Part shown: positions 34,697 to 43,122 of the stretch, piece after piece | How the letters are laid out: each line of letters opens with the position of its first letter | Position numbering within the stretch: the stretch's first letter is position 1 | Origin: Aurantiacibacter poecillastricola | GTDB lineage: Bacteria; Pseudomonadota; Alphaproteobacteria; Sphingomonadales; Sphingomonadaceae | DNA length: 64,000 nucleotides | Reading direction: 5' to 3' | NCBI RefSeq assembly: GCF_030730945.1 | Contig: NZ_JAVAMS010000002.1 | Span: 496,001-560,000 of the forward strand | Program-made: the position numbers and the translations under genes | Notes under the pieces: model-generated | Databases searched by the model: none | The model's input: only the letters and a program-made list of their open reading frames with translations | Told to the model about the DNA's origin: nothing

Positions 34697-34932
34697 CGGT
34701 ATTTCCGGGTCATCTTGAAGATCACGTGCGCCAGCGGCATCCCAATTCCAAACACCGCGGCAATCATGAGGCAATCGCTCCAGTCGGGTGAGCCCCTGAA
34801 AACGAGGTTGGAACCGAGGCGCAGAACGAATGCGACCGCGGAATAAAGCGGAACCAGCCTGATGGCTTCATCGAGCCTCAACCGACGGTTTGGAGACGCG
34901 TTTTTCTGGCCGAAACTGTCGTAGTTCTTCAC
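34693..34932 (-). CDS. Small membrane protein between trpB and trpA
   Basis: A 79-residue protein with two hydrophobic segments, about residues 26-45 ([19 protein letters not shown] region) and 54-72 ([19 protein letters not shown]), and a basic N-terminus. Its GTG start overlaps the trpB stop (GTGA) and its stop overlaps the trpA start (ATGA), so all three genes should be translationally coupled. No family is recognised. TrpB and TrpA are soluble, so a role in tryptophan synthesis is not obvious. It could be a spacer-like accessory gene or an uncharacterised membrane protein. Confidence 0.7.
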   Translation of the reverse strand: MKNYDSFGQKNASPNRRLRLDEAIRLVPLYSAVAFVLRLGSNLVFRGSPDWSDCLMIAAVFGIGMPLAHVIFKMTRKYR

Positions 34933-36146
34933 ATCTCCACCCCAAGCGCCTCGGCCACGGTGAAGATGTCCTTGTCGCCGCGTCCGCAGAGGTTGGCGAG
35001 GATGATTGCGTCCTTCGGCATTTCGCGTGCGCGTTTCACGATGGCTGCGATGGCGTGGCTCGGCTCCAGCGCGGGGATGATGCCTTCGGTGCGGCAGAGC
35101 AGCTGGAAAGCGTCCAGCGCCTCGTCATCGGTGGCGTATGTGTATTCGACGCGGCCTGATTCCTTCAGCCACGCGTGCTCGGGGCCGATGCCAGGGTAGT
35201 CGAGGCCCGCGCTGATCGAGTGGCCCTCGGTGATCTGGCCGTCCTCGTCCTGCAGCAGGTAGGTCTTGTTGCCGTGGAGGATGCCGGGGAAACCGCCTGC
35301 GAGGCTGGCGGCGTGTTCGTCTCCGTCCAGCCCGTGGCCCGCCGCTTCCACGCCCAGCATCTTCACTTCCGGGTCGTCGAGAAAGGGATGGAACAGGCCG
35401 ATGGCGTTGGAGCCGCCGCCGATGGCCGCCACCAGCAGGTCGGGGAGCTTGCCGGTGCGATCCAGCATCTGCTGGCGCGCCTCGCGACCGATCACGCTCT
35501 GGAAGTCGCGGACGAGCTCGGGGTAGGGATGCGGCCCGGCTGCGGTACCGATGATGTAGAAGGTGTCGTGGACGTTCGCGACCCAGTCGCGCAGCGCCTC
35601 GTTCATGGCGTCCTTCAGCGTGGCACGTCCGCTCGTGACGGGGACAACCTCGGCGCCCAGTAGCTTCATGCGGAAGACGTTGGGTTGCTGCCGCTTCACG
35701 TCGGTCGCGCCCATGAAGATGGTGCAGGGAAGGCCGAAGCGTGCACACACCGTGGCGGTGGCGACGCCGTGCTGGCCCGCGCCGGTCTCCGCGATGATGC
35801 GCGTCTTGCCCATGCGGATCGCCAGCAAGATCTGGCCGATGCAATTGTTGATCTTGTGCGCGCCGGTATGATTGAGCTCGTCGCGCTTGAACCAGATCTG
35901 CGCGCCGCCGATCTCCTCGGTGATGCGGGGCGCGAAATAGAGCGGGCTGGGGCGCCCTACATAGTGCTCCAGCAAGTCCTCGAACTCGGCCTCGAACGCG
36001 GGATCGGCCTTCGCGGCCTTGTACTCCCGCTCCAGATCGAGGATCAGCGGCATCAGCGTTTCCGCCACATAGCGCCCGCCGAAGTGGCCGAAATGCCCGC
36101 GATCGTCGGGCTGGTTGCGGAAGGAATTGGGTTTGCTCTCGGTCAT
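34929..36146 (-). CDS. trpB: Tryptophan synthase beta chain
   Basis: A 405-residue pyridoxal-phosphate enzyme that condenses indole with serine. The PLP lysine lies in [13 protein letters not shown], the phosphate loop is GGGSNAIG and the C-terminal LCGRGDKD is typical. Glutamate of the AETGAGQHG motif is present. It begins [20 protein letters not shown], normal for this lineage. It lies 65 nt after trpF and is followed without a gap by the small membrane gene and trpA. Confidence 0.97.
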   Translation of the reverse strand: MTESKPNSFRNQPDDRGHFGHFGGRYVAETLMPLILDLEREYKAAKADPAFEAEFEDLLEHYVGRPSPLYFAPRITEEIGGAQIWFKRDELNHTGAHKINNCIGQILLAIRMGKTRIIAETGAGQHGVATATVCARFGLPCTIFMGATDVKRQQPNVFRMKLLGAEVVPVTSGRATLKDAMNEALRDWVANVHDTFYIIGTAAGPHPYPELVRDFQSVIGREARQQMLDRTGKLPDLLVAAIGGGSNAIGLFHPFLDDPEVKMLGVEAAGHGLDGDEHAASLAGGFPGILHGNKTYLLQDEDGQITEGHSISAGLDYPGIGPEHAWLKESGRVEYTYATDDEALDAFQLLCRTEGIIPALEPSHAIAAIVKRAREMPKDAIILANLCGRGDKDIFTVAEALGVEM

Positions 36147-36211
36147 GCCAGCGCGATTGGCAGAGGGGCGCGGCCAAGTCCAGCGAGTCGAAAGCCCTAG
36201 AGGCGGGAAAG

Positions 36212-36862
36212 TCAGGCTGCCCTGGCGCGTGCTTCCTGGGCGGCCCGACAGAAGGCCTTGATGAGAGCAGGGCTCTTCACGCCGGGCCTGATCTCCAGTC
36301 CGGATGAGGCATCCACCATCGGCGCGCCGGTGTAGCGGATCGCATCGGCGACGTTCTGCGGGTTCAGCCCGCCCGCAAGACCCCAGGGCAGCACGTGCTT
36401 GTGATGGAGCAGCAATCGCCAGTCGAGCGCGAGACCGTTGCCACCGGGCAGTGCGCCGCTGGCTGCGTCATACAGCAGGCGATGGGCGCAATCCCGGTAT
36501 TTCTCGGCACGTTCCAGCGAAGCACGGTCCTTCACGCCGATGGCCTTCCATACCTCGAGCTCCGAATTCTCGCGAATGAGCCGCAGCCAGTCTGGCTTTT
36601 CCTTGCCGTGGAGTTGCAGAACGTCGGGTTGGATTTCCTGCAAGGCCTCGGCAGTGGGCTTGGGCTCCATGTCCACGGTAAGCAGCACGACCTGCACGCT
36701 GTCGGGCACATGCGCGCGCAGCTTGGCCGCTTCCTCGATGGAAAGGTGGCGCGGCGACTTGGGGAAGTGGACGAGCCCTATGTGAGTCGCGCCGCCTTCC
36801 ACCGCGGCATCGACGGCTTCCTTCGTCTTGAGGCCGCAAATCTTGATAAGCTGGTCTGCCAT
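36212..36862 (-). CDS. trpF: Phosphoribosylanthranilate isomerase
   Basis: The 216-residue TIM barrel converts phosphoribosylanthranilate to CdRP, the third step of tryptophan synthesis. It has the catalytic Cys in [15 protein letters not shown], the [10 protein letters not shown] strand, LQLHGKE and the C-terminal [16 protein letters not shown] with the catalytic Asp. The ATG at 36862 is chosen; an ATG three codons upstream is less likely. It is preceded by pyrF with a 71-bp gap. Confidence 0.95.
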   Translation of the reverse strand: MADQLIKICGLKTKEAVDAAVEGGATHIGLVHFPKSPRHLSIEEAAKLRAHVPDSVQVVLLTVDMEPKPTAEALQEIQPDVLQLHGKEKPDWLRLIRENSELEVWKAIGVKDRASLERAEKYRDCAHRLLYDAASGALPGGNGLALDWRLLLHHKHVLPWGLAGGLNPQNVADAIRYTGAPMVDASSGLEIRPGVKSPALIKAFCRAAQEARARAA

Positions 36863-36933
36863 GCAACCCACCTAGTGCAGCGAGCATGGTTGGTGAAGGG
36901 TTAAGCGCGAGGCATCGGGCGGGAAAAAAACTT

Positions 36934-37608
36934 CTACAGTGTCGCCTCGATCTCGCGGGCGGCCTGCAGCGGGTCGTCCGCGCGGCTGATCGGCCGACCG
37001 ATGACCAGTACCGATGCACCATCGTCGCGTGCCTGCCGGGGAGTGACGACACGCTTCTGGTCCCCCGTTGCCTTGCCGGCGGGTCGCAGGCCGGGCACAA
37101 CGAAGAAGCCGTCTTTCCATTGCTTGTGGACTGCGCCGACTTCCTGCCCCGAGCAGACGATACCGTCGAGCCCGCTCGCCTCTGCCAGTTCCGCCAGCCG
37201 CATCACGTGATCGTGCGGCGTGCCGGTTACCCCCGTGCGCTGTAGGTCGCGCTCGTCTAGGCTGGTGAGCATCGTCACGGCGACGACCTTCGTGTGCTCG
37301 CCCGCCGCGGCCTTGGCATCTTCCATCATTGCCCGCCCCCCGCTAGCATGGACAGTCATGATGGCCGGCTCCAGCACGTGCAGCGCCTGCATCGCGCCGG
37401 CAACGGTGTTGGGGATGTCGTGCAGTTTCAGGTCGAGGAAGATCGGCAGGCCAAGCTGGGCGATTTCGTGAACGCCGTGAGCGCCGTGGGCACAGAAGAA
37501 TTCCAGCCCCAGTTTCACGCCGCCGATATGGCCCTTCACCGTGTTGGCGAGAGCCTTCGCCGCGTCCAGCTGCGGGACGTCGAGTGCGAGGTAAACGGGA
37601 TTGCTCAT
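36934..37608 (-). CDS. pyrF: Orotidine 5'-phosphate decarboxylase
   Basis: A 224-residue enzyme that decarboxylates OMP to UMP. The catalytic D-K-x-x-D cluster is visible in FLDLKLHDIPNTVAGA, and the phosphate site is near LVIGRPISRADDP. The start overlaps the upstream LapA-like stop as ATGA. PyrF next to trpF is a common order in alphaproteobacteria; both enzymes use phosphoribosyl-linked substrates, but the linkage is genomic, not a pathway. Confidence 0.95.
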   Translation of the reverse strand: MSNPVYLALDVPQLDAAKALANTVKGHIGGVKLGLEFFCAHGAHGVHEIAQLGLPIFLDLKLHDIPNTVAGAMQALHVLEPAIMTVHASGGRAMMEDAKAAAGEHTKVVAVTMLTSLDERDLQRTGVTGTPHDHVMRLAELAEASGLDGIVCSGQEVGAVHKQWKDGFFVVPGLRPAGKATGDQKRVVTPRQARDDGASVLVIGRPISRADDPLQAAREIEATL

Positions 37609-38012
37609 GTCTGGGGGTCGTCTTCGGGACGGCGAGGAGGCGAAGTCTCGGCGGTATAGTGGTCCTCGCTCGTCGGCCTCAGCGGCGTGTCCGGATCGGC
37701 GCGCATGTCCGGCTCGGTGCGCTCCGGCTCGGGCTCGCCTTCGTGACGAGGCGCCACGGGGGTAGCGGCAGCGGTACGCGCGGCGTTTTCAAGACTGCCG
37801 ATCTTTCGCTGCAGGCGCCACTTGCTGGCGCGGTGATACATCCACATCGGCACGAACCCGATCAGGAAGGATACGATCACGATAGCCGGGATCTTGGTAT
37901 CGACGACGATGCCATCCCAGATCCTTACGGTCACGTCGGTCCAGTTGGCGACGGAGAAGAGAAGCAGGCCCACCAGCAGCAGGACCCAGACGACTGTGCG
38001 TACGATTTGCAT
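37605..38012 (-). CDS. LapA-domain membrane protein
   Basis: The 135-residue protein has two N-terminal membrane segments (VVWVLLLVGLLLFSVANW and AIVIVSFLIGFVPMWMY) with the NW motif of the lipopolysaccharide-assembly LapA domain. A long hydrophilic, Pro/Glu-rich cytoplasmic tail follows. E. coli LapA works with LapB to set LPS levels; there is no LapB gene here and the tail lacks a known domain. It overlaps pyrF by 4 nt and follows purB by 74 bp. Confidence 0.85.
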   Translation of the reverse strand: MQIVRTVVWVLLLVGLLLFSVANWTDVTVRIWDGIVVDTKIPAIVIVSFLIGFVPMWMYHRASKWRLQRKIGSLENAARTAAATPVAPRHEGEPEPERTEPDMRADPDTPLRPTSEDHYTAETSPPRRPEDDPQT

Positions 38013-38086
38013 GGCTTGGTTACCTCTCCGTTCCGCAGTTGAGGCGATGCTAGGCTGTCCCCTCCAGCTTGGGAAGGGCGCGGCGT

Positions 38087-39400
38087 TTAGGCTCCGAAAA
38101 CCCGGTCGAAAATCGTGTCGACATGCTTGAAGTGGTAGTCGAGGTTGAACTTCTCCTCGAGCTCCGCCTCGCTCAATGCGGCAGTTACTTCCTCATCGGC
38201 CTTCAGCAGGTCGAGAAGCGACATCTGCCCATCCGATTCCCACACCTTCATCGCGTTGCGCTGGACAAGGCGATAGGCATTGTCGCGGGTGATCCCCGCC
38301 TGTGTCAGCGCCAGCAGCACCCGCTGCGAGTGGACGAGACCACCCATCTTGTCGAGGTTCTTCTGCATCCGCTCGGGGTAGACAAGCAGCTTGTCGACCA
38401 CGCCGGTAAGGCGGGCAAGAGCGAAGTCGAGCGTGATGGTGGCGTCCGGCCCGATGAACCGCTCCACGCTGGAGTGCGAGATATCGCGCTCGTGCCATAG
38501 CGCCACGTTTTCAAGCGCGGGGATGGCATAGCCACGGATCATGCGCGCCTGCCCGGTCAGGTTCTCGGTGAGGATCGGGTTGCGCTTGTGCGGCATGGCC
38601 GAGGAGCCCTTCTGGCCGGGCGAGAAGTATTCCTCCGCCTCCAGCACTTCGGTCCGCTGCAGGTGACGGATCTCCACCGCCAGCCGCTCCATCGAACTGG
38701 CGATCACCGCGAGCACGCTGAAATACATCGCGTGCCGATCGCGCGGGATCACCTGCGTGCTGACCGGCTCCACCGCAAGGCCAAGCTGCTCGGCGACATA
38801 TTCCTCCACCGAAGGATCGATATTGGCAAAAGTGCCCACCGCGCCGCTGATGGCGCAGGTGGCGATCTCGGCGCGGGCGGCCTGCAGGCGGGCGCGGCAG
38901 CGGTCGAATTCGGCATAGGCTTGGGCGAGTTTGAGGCCGAAGGTGGTGGGCTCTGCATGGATGCCGTGGCTGCGACCGATGGTGGCGGTGTACTTGTGCT
39001 CCTTCGCCCGGCGCTCCAGCGCGTCGAGCAGAGCGTCCATGTCTTCCAGCAGGATATCGGTCGCCCGGGTGAGCTGCACGGCCAGCGTCGTGTCGAGCAC
39101 GTCGGAACTGGTCATGCCCTGGTGCATGAAGCGCGCTTCCGGGCCCACCTGGTCCGCCACCCAATCAAGGAAGGCGATCACGTCATGCTTGAGCACGCGC
39201 TCCTTCTCGTCGATCGCTTCGACGTCGATCTTTGGCTCGGTCTTCCACCAGTCCCACAGCGCCTTTGCGCCGCTTTCGGGCACCACGCCAAGCTCCGCCA
39301 GCTTCTGCGTCGCATGCGCTTCGATGAGGAACCAGATCTCGTACTTCGTCTCCGGCTCCCAGATCGCGGTCATGGCAGGGCGGGCGTAACGGGGGACCAT
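38087..39400 (-). CDS. purB: Adenylosuccinate lyase
   Basis: A 437-residue fumarase/aspartase-superfamily enzyme used twice in purine synthesis (SAICAR to AICAR, adenylosuccinate to AMP). The signature loop GSSAMPHKRNPILTE is intact, with the catalytic Ser, and catalytic His-containing TIGRSHGIHAEPTTFG is present. It begins MVPRYARPAMTAIWEPETKY, the usual N-terminus, which fixes the ATG at 39400. The frame extends 23 codons upstream without similarity. The C-terminus is standard. Confidence 0.97.
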   Translation of the reverse strand: MVPRYARPAMTAIWEPETKYEIWFLIEAHATQKLAELGVVPESGAKALWDWWKTEPKIDVEAIDEKERVLKHDVIAFLDWVADQVGPEARFMHQGMTSSDVLDTTLAVQLTRATDILLEDMDALLDALERRAKEHKYTATIGRSHGIHAEPTTFGLKLAQAYAEFDRCRARLQAARAEIATCAISGAVGTFANIDPSVEEYVAEQLGLAVEPVSTQVIPRDRHAMYFSVLAVIASSMERLAVEIRHLQRTEVLEAEEYFSPGQKGSSAMPHKRNPILTENLTGQARMIRGYAIPALENVALWHERDISHSSVERFIGPDATITLDFALARLTGVVDKLLVYPERMQKNLDKMGGLVHSQRVLLALTQAGITRDNAYRLVQRNAMKVWESDGQMSLLDLLKADEEVTAALSEAELEEKFNLDYHFKHVDTIFDRVFGA

Positions 39401-39565
39401 CGTGAACTCCGGCTTGTGAGGTCTGGGGAATCTGGCGCTGCGGCTAGGGCCTGCTTTCGCGATTGGCAAGACACCCCTTGGTAACCCGTTGCTTTCCCGA
39501 AGGCTTCGTGGTGAGATTACGGTAACATCGCCGCGCTATGGGGGAACGGCGAAAAGGGGAATTCC

Positions 39566-42355
39566 ATGCCAAAGTCTATCTACACCCTGCCGCTCGTCGC
39601 CATCGCGATCAGCGCGCCCGCTTATGCCGGGGAAGAGGTGCTTTACGAACCCGCACCGGCATGGGTGGATGAAGCCGACGCGGAAGCGCTCATATCCGAG
39701 ACCGGGCCCGCCGCGCTGCTCTACGACTGGCAGCACCGGCTGGAGGACTCGGTGGCGTGGGTCTATCTCGACTGGGCCCAGAGGATCGACAATCCGCAAT
39801 CGCTGATGGCGTCGAACACGCAGACGCTGCAATGGTTGCCCGACAAGGGCGATCTCGTCGTCCACCGCATGGAAATCTACCGCGCCGGCGAGGTGATCGA
39901 CCTGCTCGGACAGGGCGTCACCTTCGACGTCCTGCGCCGGGAAGAGGGGCTGGAACAGCGGCTACTCGATGGCAGCCTTACCGCTACTGTGTCCGTACCG
40001 GGCCTACGAGAAGGCGATGTGCTGCGGATCGCGCATTCGGTCTCCACCGACGACCAGGCGCTGGGCGACGAGGTGCAGGCGACGCAATTCCTGCCGAGCA
40101 AACCGTGGCAGGTGGGCACGGCGCGGGCAACGCTCAGCTGGCCTGCCGATGCCGACATTTACTGGGACGTAGAAGACCGCGTTGAACTGGCGGAGCCGGA
40201 AATGCGCGATGGCTATCGCTACCTGCGCGTGGAGCTGCCGCTCGACGAAGCCGATCCCGTCCCGCAGGACGCGCCTGCACGCTTCCACCGGCCTGCCGTT
40301 TTGCGCGCCGGGTCCTTCGCCGACTGGCAGGAAGTCTCCGCCGTCATGGCGCCGCATTTCGCGCAGGCCGCCACCGTGGCCGCGGGGTCGGATGTTGCGA
40401 TGCTGGCGGAAGGCATCATGGCCGAGACCGACGATCCACTCGACCGAGCGGCGCGCGCGACACGGCTGGTGCAGGACGAGGTCAGCTATCTCCTGAACGG
40501 GCTGGATGGGGGCAACTACCTGCCGCAACCGGCCGAGGAAACGTGGGATGTGCGCTATGGCGATTGCAAGGCGAAGACCGTCCTGCTCCTCGCCTTGCTG
40601 CAACAAATGGGCATTTCGGCAGAGCCGGTTCTCGTGAGCTCGACATTTGGCGATGCCGTTCCCGAGCTCCTGCCGCTGCCCGCTGCGTTCGATCATGTCA
40701 TCGTGCACGCTGTGATCGATGGGACCGATTACTGGCTCGACGGCACCAGCACCGCCACGCGGCTCGCTACCATCGCCGACGTGCCACCCTTCCACTACGC
40801 CCTGCCATTGCGCGAAGGCGGGGCGGACCTCGTCCCGATGGAACAGCGGGAACTCGCCGTTCCGCAAATGAGCGTGGACGTGGAGATGGACCATTCTGCG
40901 GGTGTCGATTTTCCGGCCCTCATGAACGTCGCGATCCGCCTCGTCGGACCTGCCGCCGCGCAGATGCAGGCGATAGTCGACGCCGATGATCCGCGAATGC
41001 TGCAAGAGATCGGGCGCGGCTTCGCAGGCGGCGAGGACATGTCGATGCAGGTTAGCGGGCTGGACATCTGCTATGACGCCGCGGAGGCAGTGGCGACCAT
41101 CGACATTACCGGCATAGGCCAGCCGCAGTTCGAATGGATTGACGGGCGCCTGCGGTCGTCGGTGGACGCTGGCAGCGACTTTTCCGAGTTCAATCCCAAC
41201 CGCGCCCGGCCCTCCTGGCGAGAGATCCCGGTCGCCACGCCCGGACCGATGCGACAGGCTTTCGGGGTTCGCATGATGCTGCCGCAAGGCGGTACAGGTT
41301 TCACCCTCGAAGGTGAACCATTGATCGATGCAGGCTTCGGCAATACCCGCATAACGCGCGAGGCCAGCATCCAGGCGGGCGAGCTTCGCGCGATGGGCGA
41401 AACCTTTGCGCTGCTCGGGGAGATCGAGGCCGACGACCTTCGCGAAGCCCGCCGTGCCGCCCGGCGGATCAGCAACAACACGCTCGAACTCGTGCCGCCG
41501 CAGGATGTGACCTGGCGCTGGAACCTCTCCGATGCCGAGCGGGCAGCGCGTGCCGCACCGATTCTCGCCGCTTATGATGATGCCATCGAGTTCGCCCAGG
41601 AGGACGATTTCGGGCCTCGCATTGCGCGCGGCCTGTTCCTCATGTCGGTCTACGATTTCGATGGCGCGATGGACGACTTCGATGTCCTGGTTGAGGAACA
41701 GCCCTCGCGTTGGGCCTTCTCCCAGCGGTCATGGCTGCACCGCGCCCTGGGCGATCGTGAGGCCATGCTGGCCGATATGCGCTCCGCCTACGAACTCGAA
41801 TTCGACAATGGCGTCGCCCGCGAAGTCGCGCAGATGCTCGCCTATGAAGGACGCTTCGAGGAGGCCCGCGACCTGATGGATTCGCTCTCCGTTGCGGAGG
41901 AGGACCTGATCTGGCACTTGTCCATGATGGCCACCATCGCCGCGGCGGAAGGCAGGTTGGACGAGGCGGAGAGCTTCATGGCCGATGCCGTCGCCGAGGC
42001 CCCGCAAAGCGCCGAAGCACTCAATTCCGACTGCTGGTTCCGTGGCCTCTGGAACACCGGACTGGAAGACGCCCTGCAGGTGTGCACCCAGTCGATCGAA
42101 CGCGCCAGCAACGCCGCTGCGGCACTGGACAGCCGTGCGTTGATCCATTTCCGCAAGGGTGACTACGAAGCTGCGATCGAGGATCTCGACGGCGCGCTGG
42201 CCATCGTTCCCGGCCTTGCCGAATCGCATTACCTGCGCGGCATGGCGAAGCTGCATGCCGGCGTGGAAGGCGGCGAGGAGGATGTGACCATCGCCCTGCG
42301 CATGGCTCCGCATCTTGAGGATTTCTACACCCGCCACGGGGTGACGGCGCCCTAG
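39566..42355 (+). CDS. DUF3857 / transglutaminase-like / TPR exported protein
   Basis: The 929-residue protein has a signal peptide ending near AYA-GE. A DUF3857 beta domain (about 60-250) leads into a transglutaminase-like core with Cys334 in YGDCKAKT, His377 in FDHVIVHAV and Asp392 in YWLDGTS, so the triad looks complete. The C-terminal 350 residues are helical tetratricopeptide-like repeats, e.g. AEGRLDEAESFMADAVAEAP and ALIHFRKGDYEAAIEDLDGA. It probably acts in the periplasm on proteins or peptides. Its substrate is unknown. The stop codon overlaps the convergent radC stop (CTAG). Confidence 0.85.
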   Translation: MPKSIYTLPLVAIAISAPAYAGEEVLYEPAPAWVDEADAEALISETGPAALLYDWQHRLEDSVAWVYLDWAQRIDNPQSLMASNTQTLQWLPDKGDLVVHRMEIYRAGEVIDLLGQGVTFDVLRREEGLEQRLLDGSLTATVSVPGLREGDVLRIAHSVSTDDQALGDEVQATQFLPSKPWQVGTARATLSWPADADIYWDVEDRVELAEPEMRDGYRYLRVELPLDEADPVPQDAPARFHRPAVLRAGSFADWQEVSAVMAPHFAQAATVAAGSDVAMLAEGIMAETDDPLDRAARATRLVQDEVSYLLNGLDGGNYLPQPAEETWDVRYGDCKAKTVLLLALLQQMGISAEPVLVSSTFGDAVPELLPLPAAFDHVIVHAVIDGTDYWLDGTSTATRLATIADVPPFHYALPLREGGADLVPMEQRELAVPQMSVDVEMDHSAGVDFPALMNVAIRLVGPAAAQMQAIVDADDPRMLQEIGRGFAGGEDMSMQVSGLDICYDAAEAVATIDITGIGQPQFEWIDGRLRSSVDAGSDFSEFNPNRARPSWREIPVATPGPMRQAFGVRMMLPQGGTGFTLEGEPLIDAGFGNTRITREASIQAGELRAMGETFALLGEIEADDLREARRAARRISNNTLELVPPQDVTWRWNLSDAERAARAAPILAAYDDAIEFAQEDDFGPRIARGLFLMSVYDFDGAMDDFDVLVEEQPSRWAFSQRSWLHRALGDREAMLADMRSAYELEFDNGVAREVAQMLAYEGRFEEARDLMDSLSVAEEDLIWHLSMMATIAAAEGRLDEAESFMADAVAEAPQSAEALNSDCWFRGLWNTGLEDALQVCTQSIERASNAAAALDSRALIHFRKGDYEAAIEDLDGALAIVPGLAESHYLRGMAKLHAGVEGGEEDVTIALRMAPHLEDFYTRHGVTAP

Positions 42356-43086
42356 ATCAGGCCTTTCGCCCGCATCGAGACATGGCCCTCGCGACCCACG
42401 ATAACGTGGTCGTGGACGGTGATGCCGAGCGGGCGCCCGGCCTCGGCAATGCGCTTCGTTACCTGGATATCGGCGCGGCTCGGCTCCGGGTTTCCGCTGG
42501 GGTGGTTGTGCACCAGGATCAACGCCGATGCCCCGAGGTCGAGACCGCGCTTGATCACCTCGCGCGGGTGAATCGCCGCTTCGTCCACCGTGCCGTCGCC
42601 AAAATGATGGTCGAGCAGCAGACGGTTCTTGGCGTTCAGGTAAAGCACCCGCACGCGCTCCGTATTGAGATGCGCCATGTCGATGGCGAGGTAATCCAGC
42701 AGCGCTTGCCAGCTGCCCAGCACCGGCTTGTCCTGCACCACGCTCCTCGCCATGCGCCGCGCCACCAGCGAGGCGATCTTGATCTGCCCGACGCTCGCAT
42801 CGCTGACGCCTTTTACCTGTTTCAGCGCCGCAGGTTCTGCGTTGAGAACGCCTGCCAGCGTGCCGAAACGCGCCAGCAGCGCTTTCGCCTGCGGTTTGGT
42901 ATCGCCCCGGGCCAGCGCCCCGAACAGCAAGTATTCGAGAACCTCGTAATCGGCCAGCGCCTCCGCTCCGCCGGTCAGCAGCCGCTCGCGCAGGCGTGCC
43001 CGATGCCCGGACGCGCCTGACGGGGTTTTGCCTGAATTTTGAACGTCCTGCGTCACGGGTCTCGCGATCTCCCTCACGCGGTGCAT
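42352..43086 (-). CDS. radC: RadC-family JAB/MPN domain protein
   Basis: A 244-residue protein with an N-terminal helix-hairpin-helix region (ERLLTGGAEALADYEVLEYL) and a C-terminal JAMM metalloprotease-like motif, His193-Asn-His195 then Ser203 and Asp206 (LVHNHPSGNPEPSRAD). RadC proteins were once linked to DNA repair; the true function is unsettled. The ATG at 43086 is selected; the much longer open frame upstream is antisense to ydbH and is a shadow. Its start lies only 36 bp from the divergent ydbH start. Confidence 0.9.
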   Translation of the reverse strand: MHRVREIARPVTQDVQNSGKTPSGASGHRARLRERLLTGGAEALADYEVLEYLLFGALARGDTKPQAKALLARFGTLAGVLNAEPAALKQVKGVSDASVGQIKIASLVARRMARSVVQDKPVLGSWQALLDYLAIDMAHLNTERVRVLYLNAKNRLLLDHHFGDGTVDEAAIHPREVIKRGLDLGASALILVHNHPSGNPEPSRADIQVTKRIAEAGRPLGITVHDHVIVGREGHVSMRAKGLI

Positions 43087-43122
43087 TGCCTTTGTCTCCG
43101 CACTCGCGCAAGTGTCGCCGCG

